Positions 15,991 through 25,600 of a DNA stretch of 54,058 nucleotides are shown here, piece after piece. Below the pieces are notes generated by a model. The model was not told the origin of the DNA and did no database searches. It was given only the letters and a program-made list of their open reading frames with translations. The DNA is taken from NCBI RefSeq assembly GCF_001936615.1, contig NZ_MLBF01000034.1, forward strand, positions 1 through 54,058, written 5' to 3'. Source of the stretch: Desulfosporosinus metallidurans (GTDB lineage Bacteria > Bacillota > Desulfitobacteriia > Desulfitobacteriales > Desulfitobacteriaceae). The translations under genes were made by a program, and so were the position numbers. How positions within the stretch are numbered: position 1 is the first letter of the stretch; each line of letters starts with the position of its first letter.

Positions 15991-16028
15991 AAAGTGCTCA
16001 AATTCTAGTGAATTTGAGCACTTTTTAT
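15991..16028 (+). terminator. Intrinsic terminator of sqr
   Basis: Perfect 15-bp stem AAAGTGCTCAAATTC with loop TAGT, then a T run, 38 bp after the sqr stop. Confidence 0.9.
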
Positions 16029-16082
16029 TCTTCACCAAGGTATACGATTCACATCATGAAAGATACTACCGCTGTTCACTAG

Positions 16083-16122
16083 AAATAAAAAGCCTGTTTC
16101 TGGCCGCAATTGGAACAGGCTT
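16083..16122 (-). terminator. Minus-strand terminator after the mgtA relic
   Basis: Minus-strand AAGCCTGTT and AACAGGCTT arms are followed by TTTTTATTT. It is 50 bp after the end of the mgtA relic, so it served that gene. Confidence 0.75.
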
Positions 16123-16171
16123 CTCCCTTTTCAAGAATTACAGAATCGACATTTTCCTATACACTCTTTGA

Positions 16172-16950
16172 TTACTTATAGCTGCCCCCTTTATAGAAGA
16201 GCTTCTTTGCCATTTCAGCAGAAGTAATGTACAACAGGAGGATTATACCCAAGACTGGAAATAATGCTGCTGGTAATGGAACGAATCCGAAAAGCGAACC
16301 TAGGAAACTGTACGGGAAAATTAAAACTGCTACGGCTACCGCGAGAGTCGTCCAAAACAGAGCCTTCCCAGGTTTGCTTTGAAAAAAGGGCTTGCGGGTT
16401 CGAATGACCAGCACGATCAGGGAGGCTGACAGGACGGATTCAAGAAACCATCCAGTTCTGAATTGTTCAGGAGTGGCATGAAGAAAGAACAAAAGGACGC
16501 CAAAAGTTAGGTAATCAAATACGGAACAACGGCACTGTTAACCGAAATCCCTACATCAGCGGCATGCAAAGCGGACGCGTCGTTTATACCATCCCCTAGG
16601 TACCCTACAACATTTCCTGCCTTTTTAAGGCCTAGAATGACTCGTTCCTTTTGATTAGGCTCGATTTCTGCAAATAGATCAATATTGCCCAACTTCTGTA
16701 TTAGGGCTTCATCACTCATCTTGTACAATTCCGGACCCGTCAGAACCTCGGGGTTGGCTAGCCCGATCTGTTTGCCGAGGCTCATGGCAACCAGTTTCTT
16801 ATCTCCTGTAATGACCTTGAGGGTTATCCCCATATCCTTTAGTTTATTAACTGTCTCTGTAATACCTTCTTTAGGTGGGTCGTAAAGTTGGAAAACAGTT
16901 CGATCCCGAAATGGTAAAACAATTTTTAACCATATTGCGTGAAAACCCAT
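16172..16950 (-). pseudogene. mgtA: Mg2+-importing P-type ATPase relic (MgtA/MgtB type)
   Basis: Two frames give pieces of an MgtA-type ATPase. 16950-16507 holds LYDPPKEGITETVNKLKDMG, the nucleotide-domain KVITGDKK and the hinge GYLGDGINDASALHAADVG. 16492-16172 holds the last membrane helices, FFLHATPEQFRTGWFLESVL with LVIRTRKPF and FGFVPLPAALFP. The whole first half with the phosphorylated DKTGT aspartate is missing, and about 130 residues are deleted between the two pieces with a frame change near 16505. It is therefore non-functional. Its 5' edge abuts the truncated sigma-like gene. Confidence 0.85.
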
Positions 16951-16980
16951 CCGATTTCTGAATAATAATATAATCAGTGT

Positions 16981-18537
16981 TCATGTGGTCTGGGACGACG
17001 AGCAACTTAACTCTTTCTTCACTGTATAACGAGTAAAATAAAACTCATCAGAATAATTCTGCTTTAGAACGCCCTGCAAGAAATATTTGTTGGTTATATT
17101 ACTGTTTTCTATAAGCTCATCCTTAAATCTTTCAAATAATGTTCTGAACATGATTTCATTTCTGTCAAACTCGATAATTGCATCATGTATTTTTCTCAGC
17201 AATTCAGTTGAAATCTTGATACCACTAGGTAGGATACGTTTTCCCCTATCGCATAATATCGTTAGTTCAGTCAACCTTACATCAATAGCTCTGTTGTTCT
17301 CGGGAAGGTAAACATCCCCAAACAATCCACGCACGTAATTACGAAAACGAATTGCTTCGGCATCGTCATATAGTTTGATTCCGTCAGGATAATACTTTTT
17401 AAGCACGGCATTGTACATTTGTGAAAGGCTCATTCTTTTCTTCAAATATACTTTTCCTGACAGGGTATAATCGACTAAAACTAATCTTCTTGTATCATCA
17501 AATGCTATCGGAAGTTTCAAATTTTCAATAATTCCGCCAATCAATTCATCCAACGATTCACAATCGAGTATTTCAGGCAATCCTTCTTTGTATTCTTTTA
17601 ATTGTTCATACCATTTTCCATCTCCAATGATGAAGCCATTAAGTTCGTCAGACCAATGTGCTGTGGAGTAGTTGCTTCTTTTTAGACAATATATAAATAT
17701 ATCTGATAAATCGCCTAATAGCTTGATTATTTCATCAATAGAGATATAACTGGTGTTTTTGCTAAACGCATAAAGGATATAGTGAGGCATTACCCTGGTA
17801 ATATAACGATCAAAGCGGCCTTGAAACTTCTTCTCTATCTGACGTACTCCTTCATGGGTAATCTCATAATCTTTACTTGTTTCCTCGAGTGTACCTCCCT
17901 TTGCACGTTTTCTAATTATTTCTTCATCTCTATCTTTCTTTGACAAGTTGTGTAGCTCATTTCTCAATATAGCCTTCTTGTCTTCACTCAACCATTTTAT
18001 GAACCTAACGAGTTGAACATTGTCCTTTTCGTCTATTTTCAATGTTAATATGCGCAATAGATCCCGAACATAGTTTATTCTGGCTCTTTCAAACAGTTCC
18101 GAAAGCCTATTTGTTCCATTTTTCGCCCCAAAAGCAGAGATCATTGGAGTGATTTTTGCATCATTATTATTGGAATTAATTGCTTCAATAAGCTGATTGA
18201 GCTTTTCTTTGATTTTTTTGGCATCCTCATAGGAGTTGATATAAGAATTTAGAATAATTTGTATATTAACAAGCCCTTTGTGATTTTTTGAATACCAAAT
18301 ACAAAGCTCCTCTCCCAATTCTTCTCTGATTTCAATTAGTTTGTTTGAAATTACGGAATCAAGGCCATTTGCTTTATCAAAGTCAGCAATCGAAAATGAA
18401 AATAACCAACTAAAGGCAATAGCTTTATCGGGATTTTCAATGCAAAAATTATACATTTCCTCTCCCAAAACATCTATTATCTTAGCTTTAGCTTTGAGAG
18501 CGCACTCAATAAACAATTTGCTGTTGTCTAAAATCAT
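16981..18537 (-). CDS. Large DNA-binding protein with alpha-CTD-like and sigma-70 region-4-like domains, probably truncated
   Basis: A 518-residue A-T-rich gene. Residues 141-165 (GTNRLSELFERARINYVRDL) resemble the helix-hairpin-helix of the RNA polymerase alpha C-terminal domain. Residues 212-240 (KGGTLEETSKDYEITHEGVR followed by QIEKK) are a sigma-70 region 4 helix-turn-helix. The rest is charged helical and winged-helix-like sequence, including LCDRGKRILPSGIKIS near residue 430. Such proteins occur in clostridial defence or mobile islands, with unproven function. The last dozen residues are serine-rich and unlike the rest, and the gene ends beside the mgtA relic, so the C terminus was probably cut by rearrangement. 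The base composition differs from the neighbours. Confidence 0.7.
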   Translation of the reverse strand: MILDNSKLFIECALKAKAKIIDVLGEEMYNFCIENPDKAIAFSWLFSFSIADFDKANGLDSVISNKLIEIREELGEELCIWYSKNHKGLVNIQIILNSYINSYEDAKKIKEKLNQLIEAINSNNNDAKITPMISAFGAKNGTNRLSELFERARINYVRDLLRILTLKIDEKDNVQLVRFIKWLSEDKKAILRNELHNLSKKDRDEEIIRKRAKGGTLEETSKDYEITHEGVRQIEKKFQGRFDRYITRVMPHYILYAFSKNTSYISIDEIIKLLGDLSDIFIYCLKRSNYSTAHWSDELNGFIIGDGKWYEQLKEYKEGLPEILDCESLDELIGGIIENLKLPIAFDDTRRLVLVDYTLSGKVYLKKRMSLSQMYNAVLKKYYPDGIKLYDDAEAIRFRNYVRGLFGDVYLPENNRAIDVRLTELTILCDRGKRILPSGIKISTELLRKIHDAIIEFDRNEIMFRTLFERFKDELIENSNITNKYFLQGVLKQNYSDEFYFTRYTVKKELSCSSSQTT

Positions 18538-18763
18538 ATAAAATCAATTCTTTCTATTTGATTTTAAAACTAAACTTCATAAGCTTCAAAATTAAACTAT
18601 ACTTCTAAGAACGCACTATTAAAATGTTTCTACAAATGGCATCACCCTCACTAAATCGGTAGATTTAAAAAAACACAAAGAGAGCCCTGTATTTTGTAAA
18701 ATTATGGGCTCTCTAAAACACTTGACCACTCCAAACCATCTATAGATTTGGTGCCCGGTTATA
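18538..18763. other. Spacer with hairpin
   Basis: AGAGAGCCC (18679) pairs with GGGCTCTCT (ending 18714) across an 18-nt loop; on the minus strand a broken T run follows. It lies upstream of the sigma-like gene and downstream of the permease, so it may be a second terminator. No gene seen. Confidence 0.45.
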
Positions 18764-18808
18764 AAAATTTAAAAAGCCGCCAGATATCGCAAAGACATCT
18801 TGACGGCT
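18764..18808 (-). terminator. Intrinsic terminator after the ArsB/NhaD permease
   Basis: Minus-strand arms AGCCGTCAAGATGTC and GATATCTGGCGGCT pair with G-U pairs and one bulge, then TTTTTAAATTTTT. It ends the amt-glnB-permease series. Confidence 0.75.
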
Positions 18809-18855
18809 CCATTGCCGATTGATTTTTATGAGATCACTTTAATTGACGTATTCCA

Positions 18856-20139
18856 CTAAATCAGGTAAGCAACAAAAATATATACAGACGAAATGATGAT
18901 TGATAAAATCATCAAAGGAAAGGCGATCTTCATAAAGCCCCTAAAAGTAATCACTACTCCGTTCTTTTCAGAAAGTCCCGCTACTATGACATTGGCGGAA
19001 GCCCCAATTAGTGTTCCATTACCGCCAAGACAAGCTCCCAAAGACAAGGCCCACCAAAAAGGTCTTAAGTTTTCGATTCCGCCTATTTGTCCCATCTTTT
19101 GTATTAGCGGAATCATCGTAGCTACGAAGGGGATGTTATCTATAAAGGCAGAGGCAATAGCCGATAACCATAAAATTAACATTGTTGTTGAGACCACTGC
19201 TCCACTAGTAGCTTCGATAGATTTCCTAGCAACCCATTCAATTACGCCAACATGGTCTAACGCACCAACGATTATAAATAAACCAGCAAAAAAGAAAAGA
19301 GTTGGCCATTCTACTGCCAGTAGGATATCCTCCGGTTCCTCTTTCGTTATAAATATCAAAAACGTGGCTCCCCCTAAGGCAATAGTTGCTGGCTCTAAGT
19401 GAAGCATGTTGTGGAAAATAAAACCTAGGATGGTAAGAGTAAGTACAAGTAACGACTTTTTTAATAAGGCATAATCCTTAATCGCTTCAACCTCTTGTAA
19501 TTCCATGATTCGAGACTTGGAAAGTTCCGATGTTATTAGTTGTTTGCGATAAACAACTCTTAAGACCAATATGGTCGCTATAAATGTAACTAATATTGGT
19601 ACGAAGAGATTGCTTAAGAAATCCATAAAACTTAATCCTGAAACACTGCCGATCATAATATTAGGAGGATCTCCTATTAAAGTGGCTGTACCTCCGATAT
19701 TGGAGGCTAATATTTGACTAATTAAAAACGGAAAAGGATCTATTTCTAGCTTGTAGCAAATTGAAAAGGTTACGGGTACAATCAGCAATACTGTTGTTAC
19801 ATTATCAAGTAAGGCTGAGGTTATTGCCGTTACAGCAGATAGGGACGCCATTATTAATAAAGGATCACCTTTAGCCAACTTGGCAGCTTTAATCGCCATA
19901 TACTCAAAAACCCCTGTACGGCGAGTTATCCCGACGATGATCATCATCCCTATAAGAAGTCCTATAGTGTTGAAATCTATGTATTTGATGGCTTGTTCTT
20001 GATTAATTACATTAGCAAAAAGAATTAAACTTGCTCCGATTAAGGCAACCACAGTTCGGTTAATCATTTCGCTTATTATAAGTCCGTAGGTTAAAAAGAA
20101 GATTACTAAGGTTATGATTACAGGTGAGTTGAGTATCAC
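18856..20139 (-). CDS. ArsB/NhaD-type (ion transporter superfamily) permease
   Basis: A 427-residue protein with about 11-12 hydrophobic segments in two halves. Conserved signatures are TSALLDNVTTVLLIVPVT, GGTATLIGDPPNIMIG and, in the second half, SAFIDNIPFVATMIPL and LGGNGTLIGASANVIVAG. These are the paired helix-hairpin motifs of the ArsB/NhaD branch. The substrate may be arsenite, Na+/H+ or an organic anion and cannot be fixed from sequence; no ars genes are near. It follows glnB by 84 bp on the same strand with a hairpin between. Confidence 0.85.
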   Translation of the reverse strand: MILNSPVIITLVIFFLTYGLIISEMINRTVVALIGASLILFANVINQEQAIKYIDFNTIGLLIGMMIIVGITRRTGVFEYMAIKAAKLAKGDPLLIMASLSAVTAITSALLDNVTTVLLIVPVTFSICYKLEIDPFPFLISQILASNIGGTATLIGDPPNIMIGSVSGLSFMDFLSNLFVPILVTFIATILVLRVVYRKQLITSELSKSRIMELQEVEAIKDYALLKKSLLVLTLTILGFIFHNMLHLEPATIALGGATFLIFITKEEPEDILLAVEWPTLFFFAGLFIIVGALDHVGVIEWVARKSIEATSGAVVSTTMLILWLSAIASAFIDNIPFVATMIPLIQKMGQIGGIENLRPFWWALSLGACLGGNGTLIGASANVIVAGLSEKNGVVITFRGFMKIAFPLMILSIIISSVYIFVAYLI

Positions 20140-20171
20140 AATGCTTCCTCCAATCTATAGAAATTGAAACA

Positions 20172-20200
20172 GCTGATTATTTAACCAGTAAATAATCAGC
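20172..20200 (-). terminator. Hairpin between glnB and the permease gene
   Basis: Perfect 12-bp stem GCTGATTATTTA with a 5-nt loop. The T run on the minus strand is weak (TGTTTCAATTTC), so it may act as a partial terminator or mRNA end-stabiliser after amt-glnB. Confidence 0.5.
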
Positions 20201-20223
20201 CGCTCCCTGACCTTTACCTTGGG

Positions 20224-20577
<354 letters not shown>

Positions 20578-20620
20578 CTATATTTATACTAATTATACTG
20601 TATATTGAACAGTACGTAAG

Positions 20621-22138
20621 TTATTCACCGGTAGAAGACTGTAAAACAAACTCAGGATAAGCATACATACCCATTTCCGGAATATCTAGTCCAGCTATTT
20701 CATCTTCTGGTTTAACACGCATACCCAGCGTAGCATTGAGAATTCTAAAGAAAACATAGGATAAGCCTATGGCCCATACTAATACTACTCCTGCATCGAT
20801 CAATTGAGCCCAAAACTGCCCGATATTGCCATAGAGCAAACCAGTTACTCCCCCAGCTACTCCGTTAAGCCCATCGCCATAGGTCCCATCCGCAAAGATT
20901 CCAACACTGATAACACCCCAGATACCGTTAACCATGTGAACGGATATTGCCCCGACAGGATCATCAATTTTCAGTTTACGGTCAATAAAGAGTACACTGA
21001 AAACTACAAGAGCCCCGGCGATTGCTCCAATAAGAACAGCAGAATTTACTGAGACAAAACCGGAAGGGGCAGTAATGGCTACCAAGCCTGCTAAGGTACC
21101 ATTAGCCATCATAGAGGGATCTGGTTTTTTATAACGAATCCACATTATCATCATCGCTACAAAACCGCCGACCGCCCCAGCTAACATAGTATTAACAGCA
21201 ACAACTGCAATACGCAAATCTGTGCCTGCTAATGTACTACCCGGATTAAAACCGAACCAACCAAAGAATAAAATAATCGTACCCAAAATTGCCATGGGAA
21301 TATCGTGCCCGGGGATTACATTAACTTTTCCGTTGACATACTTACCTATGCGCGGTCCTAAGACTATAGCGGCAGCTAGTGCGCACCCTCCCCCGATACT
21401 ATGCACAACACCTGAACCAGCAAAATCCACGGCACCATGTCCAAGACCCCATTTTGAACCAATTTGGGCAAGCCAACCGCCACCCCAAACCCAGTTGCCA
21501 TAAATCGGGTAAAGGATCATGGAAATGAAGAAGCTACCGATGACGACTGCCGAAAACTTGATTCTCTCTGCCTGTGCCCCGGTCGGTATGGTCACGGCCG
21601 TATCCATAAACACCATTTGGAACAGGAAGAGGACAAATACCCCTACGTCATATGAGCCGCCTGAAGACAGGAAAAATGCTGTGTGCCCGAACAGTCCCCA
21701 ACCGTTAATCGCAAATTCGTTGACCAGCGGCGCTGTACCCCCTAATGAACTGACTGCACCGACTCCACCAAACATCAATCCAAAACCAACCACATAATAG
21801 CCAATTGCCCCGACTAAAAAGACCATTAGGTTCATAGCCATCGTATGGGTGGCATTCTTGGCCCGAGTAAATCCCGCTTCAACCAAGGCGAACCCTGCTT
21901 GCATGAAGAAAACCATGAAACCAGTAATTAATACCCAAACGAAATTAATGCCTATTTTATTTTTACCCACCTGAGCAGCGACTTCAGCTAGCGTTGGGTC
22001 CCCAGCTTTTGCTGCTGCAATATCCGCTATTCCTCCAGTATTCGCTCCAGTGGGATCTCCGGCTAAAGCCACTGTTGCAATTATAAGTATTAAAAATACC
22101 GTTAGAAAGGTGATTTTCATAAACTTTGACTTTGTCAT
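20621..22138 (-). CDS. amt: Ammonium transporter Amt
   Basis: The 505-residue protein begins with a signal-peptide-like helix (FLTVFLILIIATVALAGDPT), then an Amt domain of about eleven helices: FMVFFMQAGFALVEAGFTRA, VFMDTAVTIPTGAQAERIKF, GSGVVHSIGGG with the first pore histidine, FGWFGFNPGSTLAG, and ISVHMVNGIWG with the second. The C-terminal tail DEIAGLDIPEMGMYAYPE is the PII-interacting region. Amt conducts ammonium across the cell membrane under nitrogen limitation. AAGGAG lies 6 bp before the ATG. It forms an operon with glnB downstream; the small membrane gene upstream may share the transcript. Confidence 0.95.
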   Translation of the reverse strand: MTKSKFMKITFLTVFLILIIATVALAGDPTGANTGGIADIAAAKAGDPTLAEVAAQVGKNKIGINFVWVLITGFMVFFMQAGFALVEAGFTRAKNATHTMAMNLMVFLVGAIGYYVVGFGLMFGGVGAVSSLGGTAPLVNEFAINGWGLFGHTAFFLSSGGSYDVGVFVLFLFQMVFMDTAVTIPTGAQAERIKFSAVVIGSFFISMILYPIYGNWVWGGGWLAQIGSKWGLGHGAVDFAGSGVVHSIGGGCALAAAIVLGPRIGKYVNGKVNVIPGHDIPMAILGTIILFFGWFGFNPGSTLAGTDLRIAVVAVNTMLAGAVGGFVAMMIMWIRYKKPDPSMMANGTLAGLVAITAPSGFVSVNSAVLIGAIAGALVVFSVLFIDRKLKIDDPVGAISVHMVNGIWGVISVGIFADGTYGDGLNGVAGGVTGLLYGNIGQFWAQLIDAGVVLVWAIGLSYVFFRILNATLGMRVKPEDEIAGLDIPEMGMYAYPEFVLQSSTGE

Positions 22139-22227
22139 ATTCTCCTTGCCCCTTTCTTGAAACTACGTTTTTCATTTCCTTTTGCTATTTTCCTATTTGC
22201 TAATAAAGCTGAGGGAGGACTACTCAT

Positions 22228-22434
22228 TTACGACTGACTCTTAATCCGCAAGAAGGTCCTGCGCAGTTGTAGTCCCTTGTAAATACCGAATAAAAGAACG
22301 AGCATTCCTAGAAAAGTGGACGGCAACGGTCTGTTAAATGCGCTAAGGTTAAAGCTCGGAATAAGTAGTAACCAAGCCAAACCAGAGAGAATAAGAAAGA
22401 TGTCTGCGCCAAGTAGAACCTTGATCATGTTCAT
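22228..22434 (-). CDS. Small membrane protein (68 aa)
   Basis: A 68-residue product with two membrane helices: VLLGADIFLILSGLAWLLLI and LGMLVLLFGIYKGLQL, linked by a polar loop (NRPLPST) and ending in a basic tail. The ATG at 22434 has an excellent ribosome site, GGAGGTGA with 5 bp. It lies between the polC terminators and amt. No family recognised; a link to ammonium uptake is only positional. Confidence 0.7.
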   Translation of the reverse strand: MNMIKVLLGADIFLILSGLAWLLLIPSFNLSAFNRPLPSTFLGMLVLLFGIYKGLQLRRTFLRIKSQS

Positions 22435-22454
22435 AAGAATCACCTCCTCTAAAT

Positions 22455-22536
22455 ACAAAAGGTGCTCGGACATCTCTGCCCAAGCACCTTTGCTTGTATG
22501 AAATAAGGCGCTCTCGAAAAAATTCGAGAGCGCCTT
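22455..22536 (-). terminator. Tandem hairpin terminators downstream of polC
   Basis: First hairpin (polC-proximal): arms at 22505-22518 and 22523-22536, 14 perfect base pairs around a 4-nt loop, then TTATTTC. Second: AAAGGTGCTTGG/CCGAGCACCTTT around a 10-nt loop, then TTTTG. Together they isolate the polC transcript from the amt region, and the second lies just before the small membrane gene. Confidence 0.75.
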
Positions 22537-22636
22537 TGCTCATTACGGTTATTATACGGAGTATTTGCCCAAACGTCTAGTTGGTCTTTACAAAAACATT
22601 GTATACATGTGCGAACGGGCAGAGACACTTCCTCCC

Positions 22637-25600
22637 CTAAAACAGGCTAAACTGATTCTCCTCCGGAAGCCCTTGCAAGCAATCATGTTTCTTGAGAATC
22701 TCAATAATAGTTTTGCTGAGCTTAGCCAGAGACATAAGATCCTCAACGGATTGGATTTTTTGCTCCCCACGTAAGGTCACCAGATTACGAGCCGCAGTAT
22801 CTCCCAAGCCTTGCAAGGCTGTGAAGGGTGGTAAAAGCCCGCTTGGGGTCAATGCAAACTTAGTCGCATCGGATTCCCATAAATCAACTTTCCGTAAAGT
22901 AATCCCGCGGCAATACATCTCCACCGCCATTTCGAGAATCGTAATCATGTTCTTCTCTTTGGCCGTCGCTTCTTTTCCTTTGCGTTCGATTTCTTCGATC
23001 ATTTGCCGACAAGCTTCTTTCCCTTGAATGACAAGTTCAATGTCAAACTCATCCGCCCGCACCGTAAAGAACGTGGCATAGAAAGCCTCCGGATAGTTAA
23101 GTTTAAACCAGGCAATTCGAAAAGCCATTGTTACATAAGCCACAGCATGGGCTTTAGGAAACATGTACTTAATCTTCTGACAGGATTCTATGTACCACTC
23201 AGGCACATTATTGTCCCGCATCATTTCAATGTCATCGGGTTTCAGTCCTTTTCCTTTTCTGACGCCTTCCATAATCTTAAAGGCCTTTGAGGGTTCTAAG
23301 CCTTTATAGATCAGGTAAACCATGATGTCATCTCGACAGGCAATAATCTCAGAAATGCTCGCTGTCCCACCGCGCACAAGCTCTTGAGCGTTTCCCAGCC
23401 AAACATCCGTTCCGTGTGACAAACCTGAGATCCGAACTAAGTCGGAAAAACCCTTCGGTTGGGTGTCCTCCAGCATTTGCCTTACAAACTTCGTACCAAA
23501 TTCAGGAATCCCAAAGGTTCCCGTTTTAGAGTTGATCTCTTCCGCAGTGACCCCAAGGGCCTCGGGACTGGAGAACAACGACATGGTTGGCTGGTCGTCC
23601 AATCCGATAGCCGACGCATCGACTCCTGTCAGATCCTCTAACATTTTGATGACCGTCGGATCGTCGTGTCCGAGGATATCCAGCTTTACCAAGCGGCCTG
23701 AAATTGAATGATAATCAAAATGCGTCGTGATAATATCGGACTTCGTATCATCGGCTGGTCTCTGTAAGGGAGTAAAATCAAAAACGTCACACTCTTTCGG
23801 GATAACCATCTGACCTCCGGGGTGCTGACCCGTCGTTCGCTTTACTCCAGTGCATCCCCGTATTAAACGGGTCACTTCAGCTGGCCGCACTTGAATTTTC
23901 CGCTCATCAAGATAATTTTTAACATAGCCAAACGCCGTCTTATCCGCTATGGTGGCAATCGTTCCAGCTCGAATGACATTATCCTTGCCAAACAGTTCTT
24001 CCGTAAAACGATGCGCTCGGGGCTGATAATCTCCTGAGAAGTTGAGATCAATATCTGGTACCTTGTCTCCCTTAAAGCCCAAGAACGTCTCAAAGGGTAT
24101 ATCATGCCCGTCTTTCACCATGCGTTGTCCGCATTTTGGGCAATCTTTATCCTGCAAATCTGCTCCGGAACCAACACTACCATCCTCCACCCATATGGAG
24201 TGCAAACAGTCTGGATTAGCGCAGCGATAATGTGGAGGCAAAGGATTCACTTCCGTGATTCCTGTCATTGTAGCGACCAATGAAGATCCAACAGACCCCC
24301 GGGAACCGACAAGATAACCGTCTTCATTCGATTTTTTAACCAATAAGTGCGCAATCAAGTAGAGCACTGAGAAACCGTTTCCGATAATCGCCTTCAGTTC
24401 TTTATCAAGACGTTTTTGGACAACCTCTGGTAAAGGGTCATTATATAAGGCTCGAGCGCGTTCCCAAGACATAGTCTCAATTTTCTCCTCAGCACCTGGG
24501 ATACTGGGAGTAAAGAGCTCATCTGGAAAGGGCTTCAAAGCTTCAATTTCATCGCTGATACATTTAGGGGCCCGAACAACCACCTCGTAGGCTTCTTCTT
24601 CGCCCAGGTATGCAAACTCCTCAAGCATTTCTTCAGTTGTTTTTAAGAACAGAGGTGCTTGGTCATCTGCATCGCTGAATCCTTTTCCAGCCATCAAAAT
24701 TCTACGGTAAGCTTCATCCTCTGGATCAAGGAAATGAACATCCCCGGTCGCCACGACCCTTTTATTCATTTCTCGCCCCAGGCGCAGCACGGTTCGGTTA
24801 AGTTCTCTCAATCCATCCTCAGAAGGCACTTGCCCATTGCGAAGCAAAAAAGCATTGTTGCCAATCGGTTGGATCTCTAAATAATCATAGAACGACGCAA
24901 TTTCTTTTAACTTATCCCAAGGCTCTTGCTTCAAAATAGCTTGGATGAGTTCCCCTGCTTCACAAGCGGAACCAATAATAAGGCCCTCGCGATGGCTTTC
25001 AATCAAGGATTTTGGCATCCGTGGCCGACGATGAAAGTACTCCAGATGAGACTTCGTAATTAAGCGATATAAGTTCTTAAGACCGATTGTGTTTTTGACC
25101 AGGAGAATAATGTGGCGACTTTTTCGCTGACTTAAAGGGAGAGGGCCTATTGCGTCATCAACGAGATAACCCTCAACACCTAAAATAATTTTAATTCCGT
25201 ATTTGTTCCCAGCATCCACAGCTTCTGGAAAAGCTTGAACAACTCCATGATCCGTGATGGCGATGGCTTCATGCCCCCAGTGGCTAGCCCTTTGGACAAG
25301 CTCTTGAGCCGAAGACATGCCGTCCATCGTCGACATTCGGGTATGCAAATGCAATTCAATGCGCTTTTCCTGGGCCTGATCCTCACGGATTACGGCATGG
25401 CTAAGATGGATGTCCTTAGGCATCAACGTCAATTCCGAGCTAAAGCGGTCATATTGAACACTCCCGCGGACTTTCACCCATTCCCCCTCTTTGAGATCGA
25501 GGGACTCTTGCCCTTCTTCCAGAAAAACCTTAGCAGAAATCGAATCTGATTTATCCGACATCATGAAGGTTAAGAGTTGGCGCCCGGATTTCAATTTACG

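Noticed and set aside
15986..16171. Plus-strand 61-codon frame after sqr
   Set aside because: It spans both terminator hairpins and has no ribosome site.
22588..22770. Short frames over the polC 3' end
   Set aside because: They are shadows of polC in other frames without ribosome sites.
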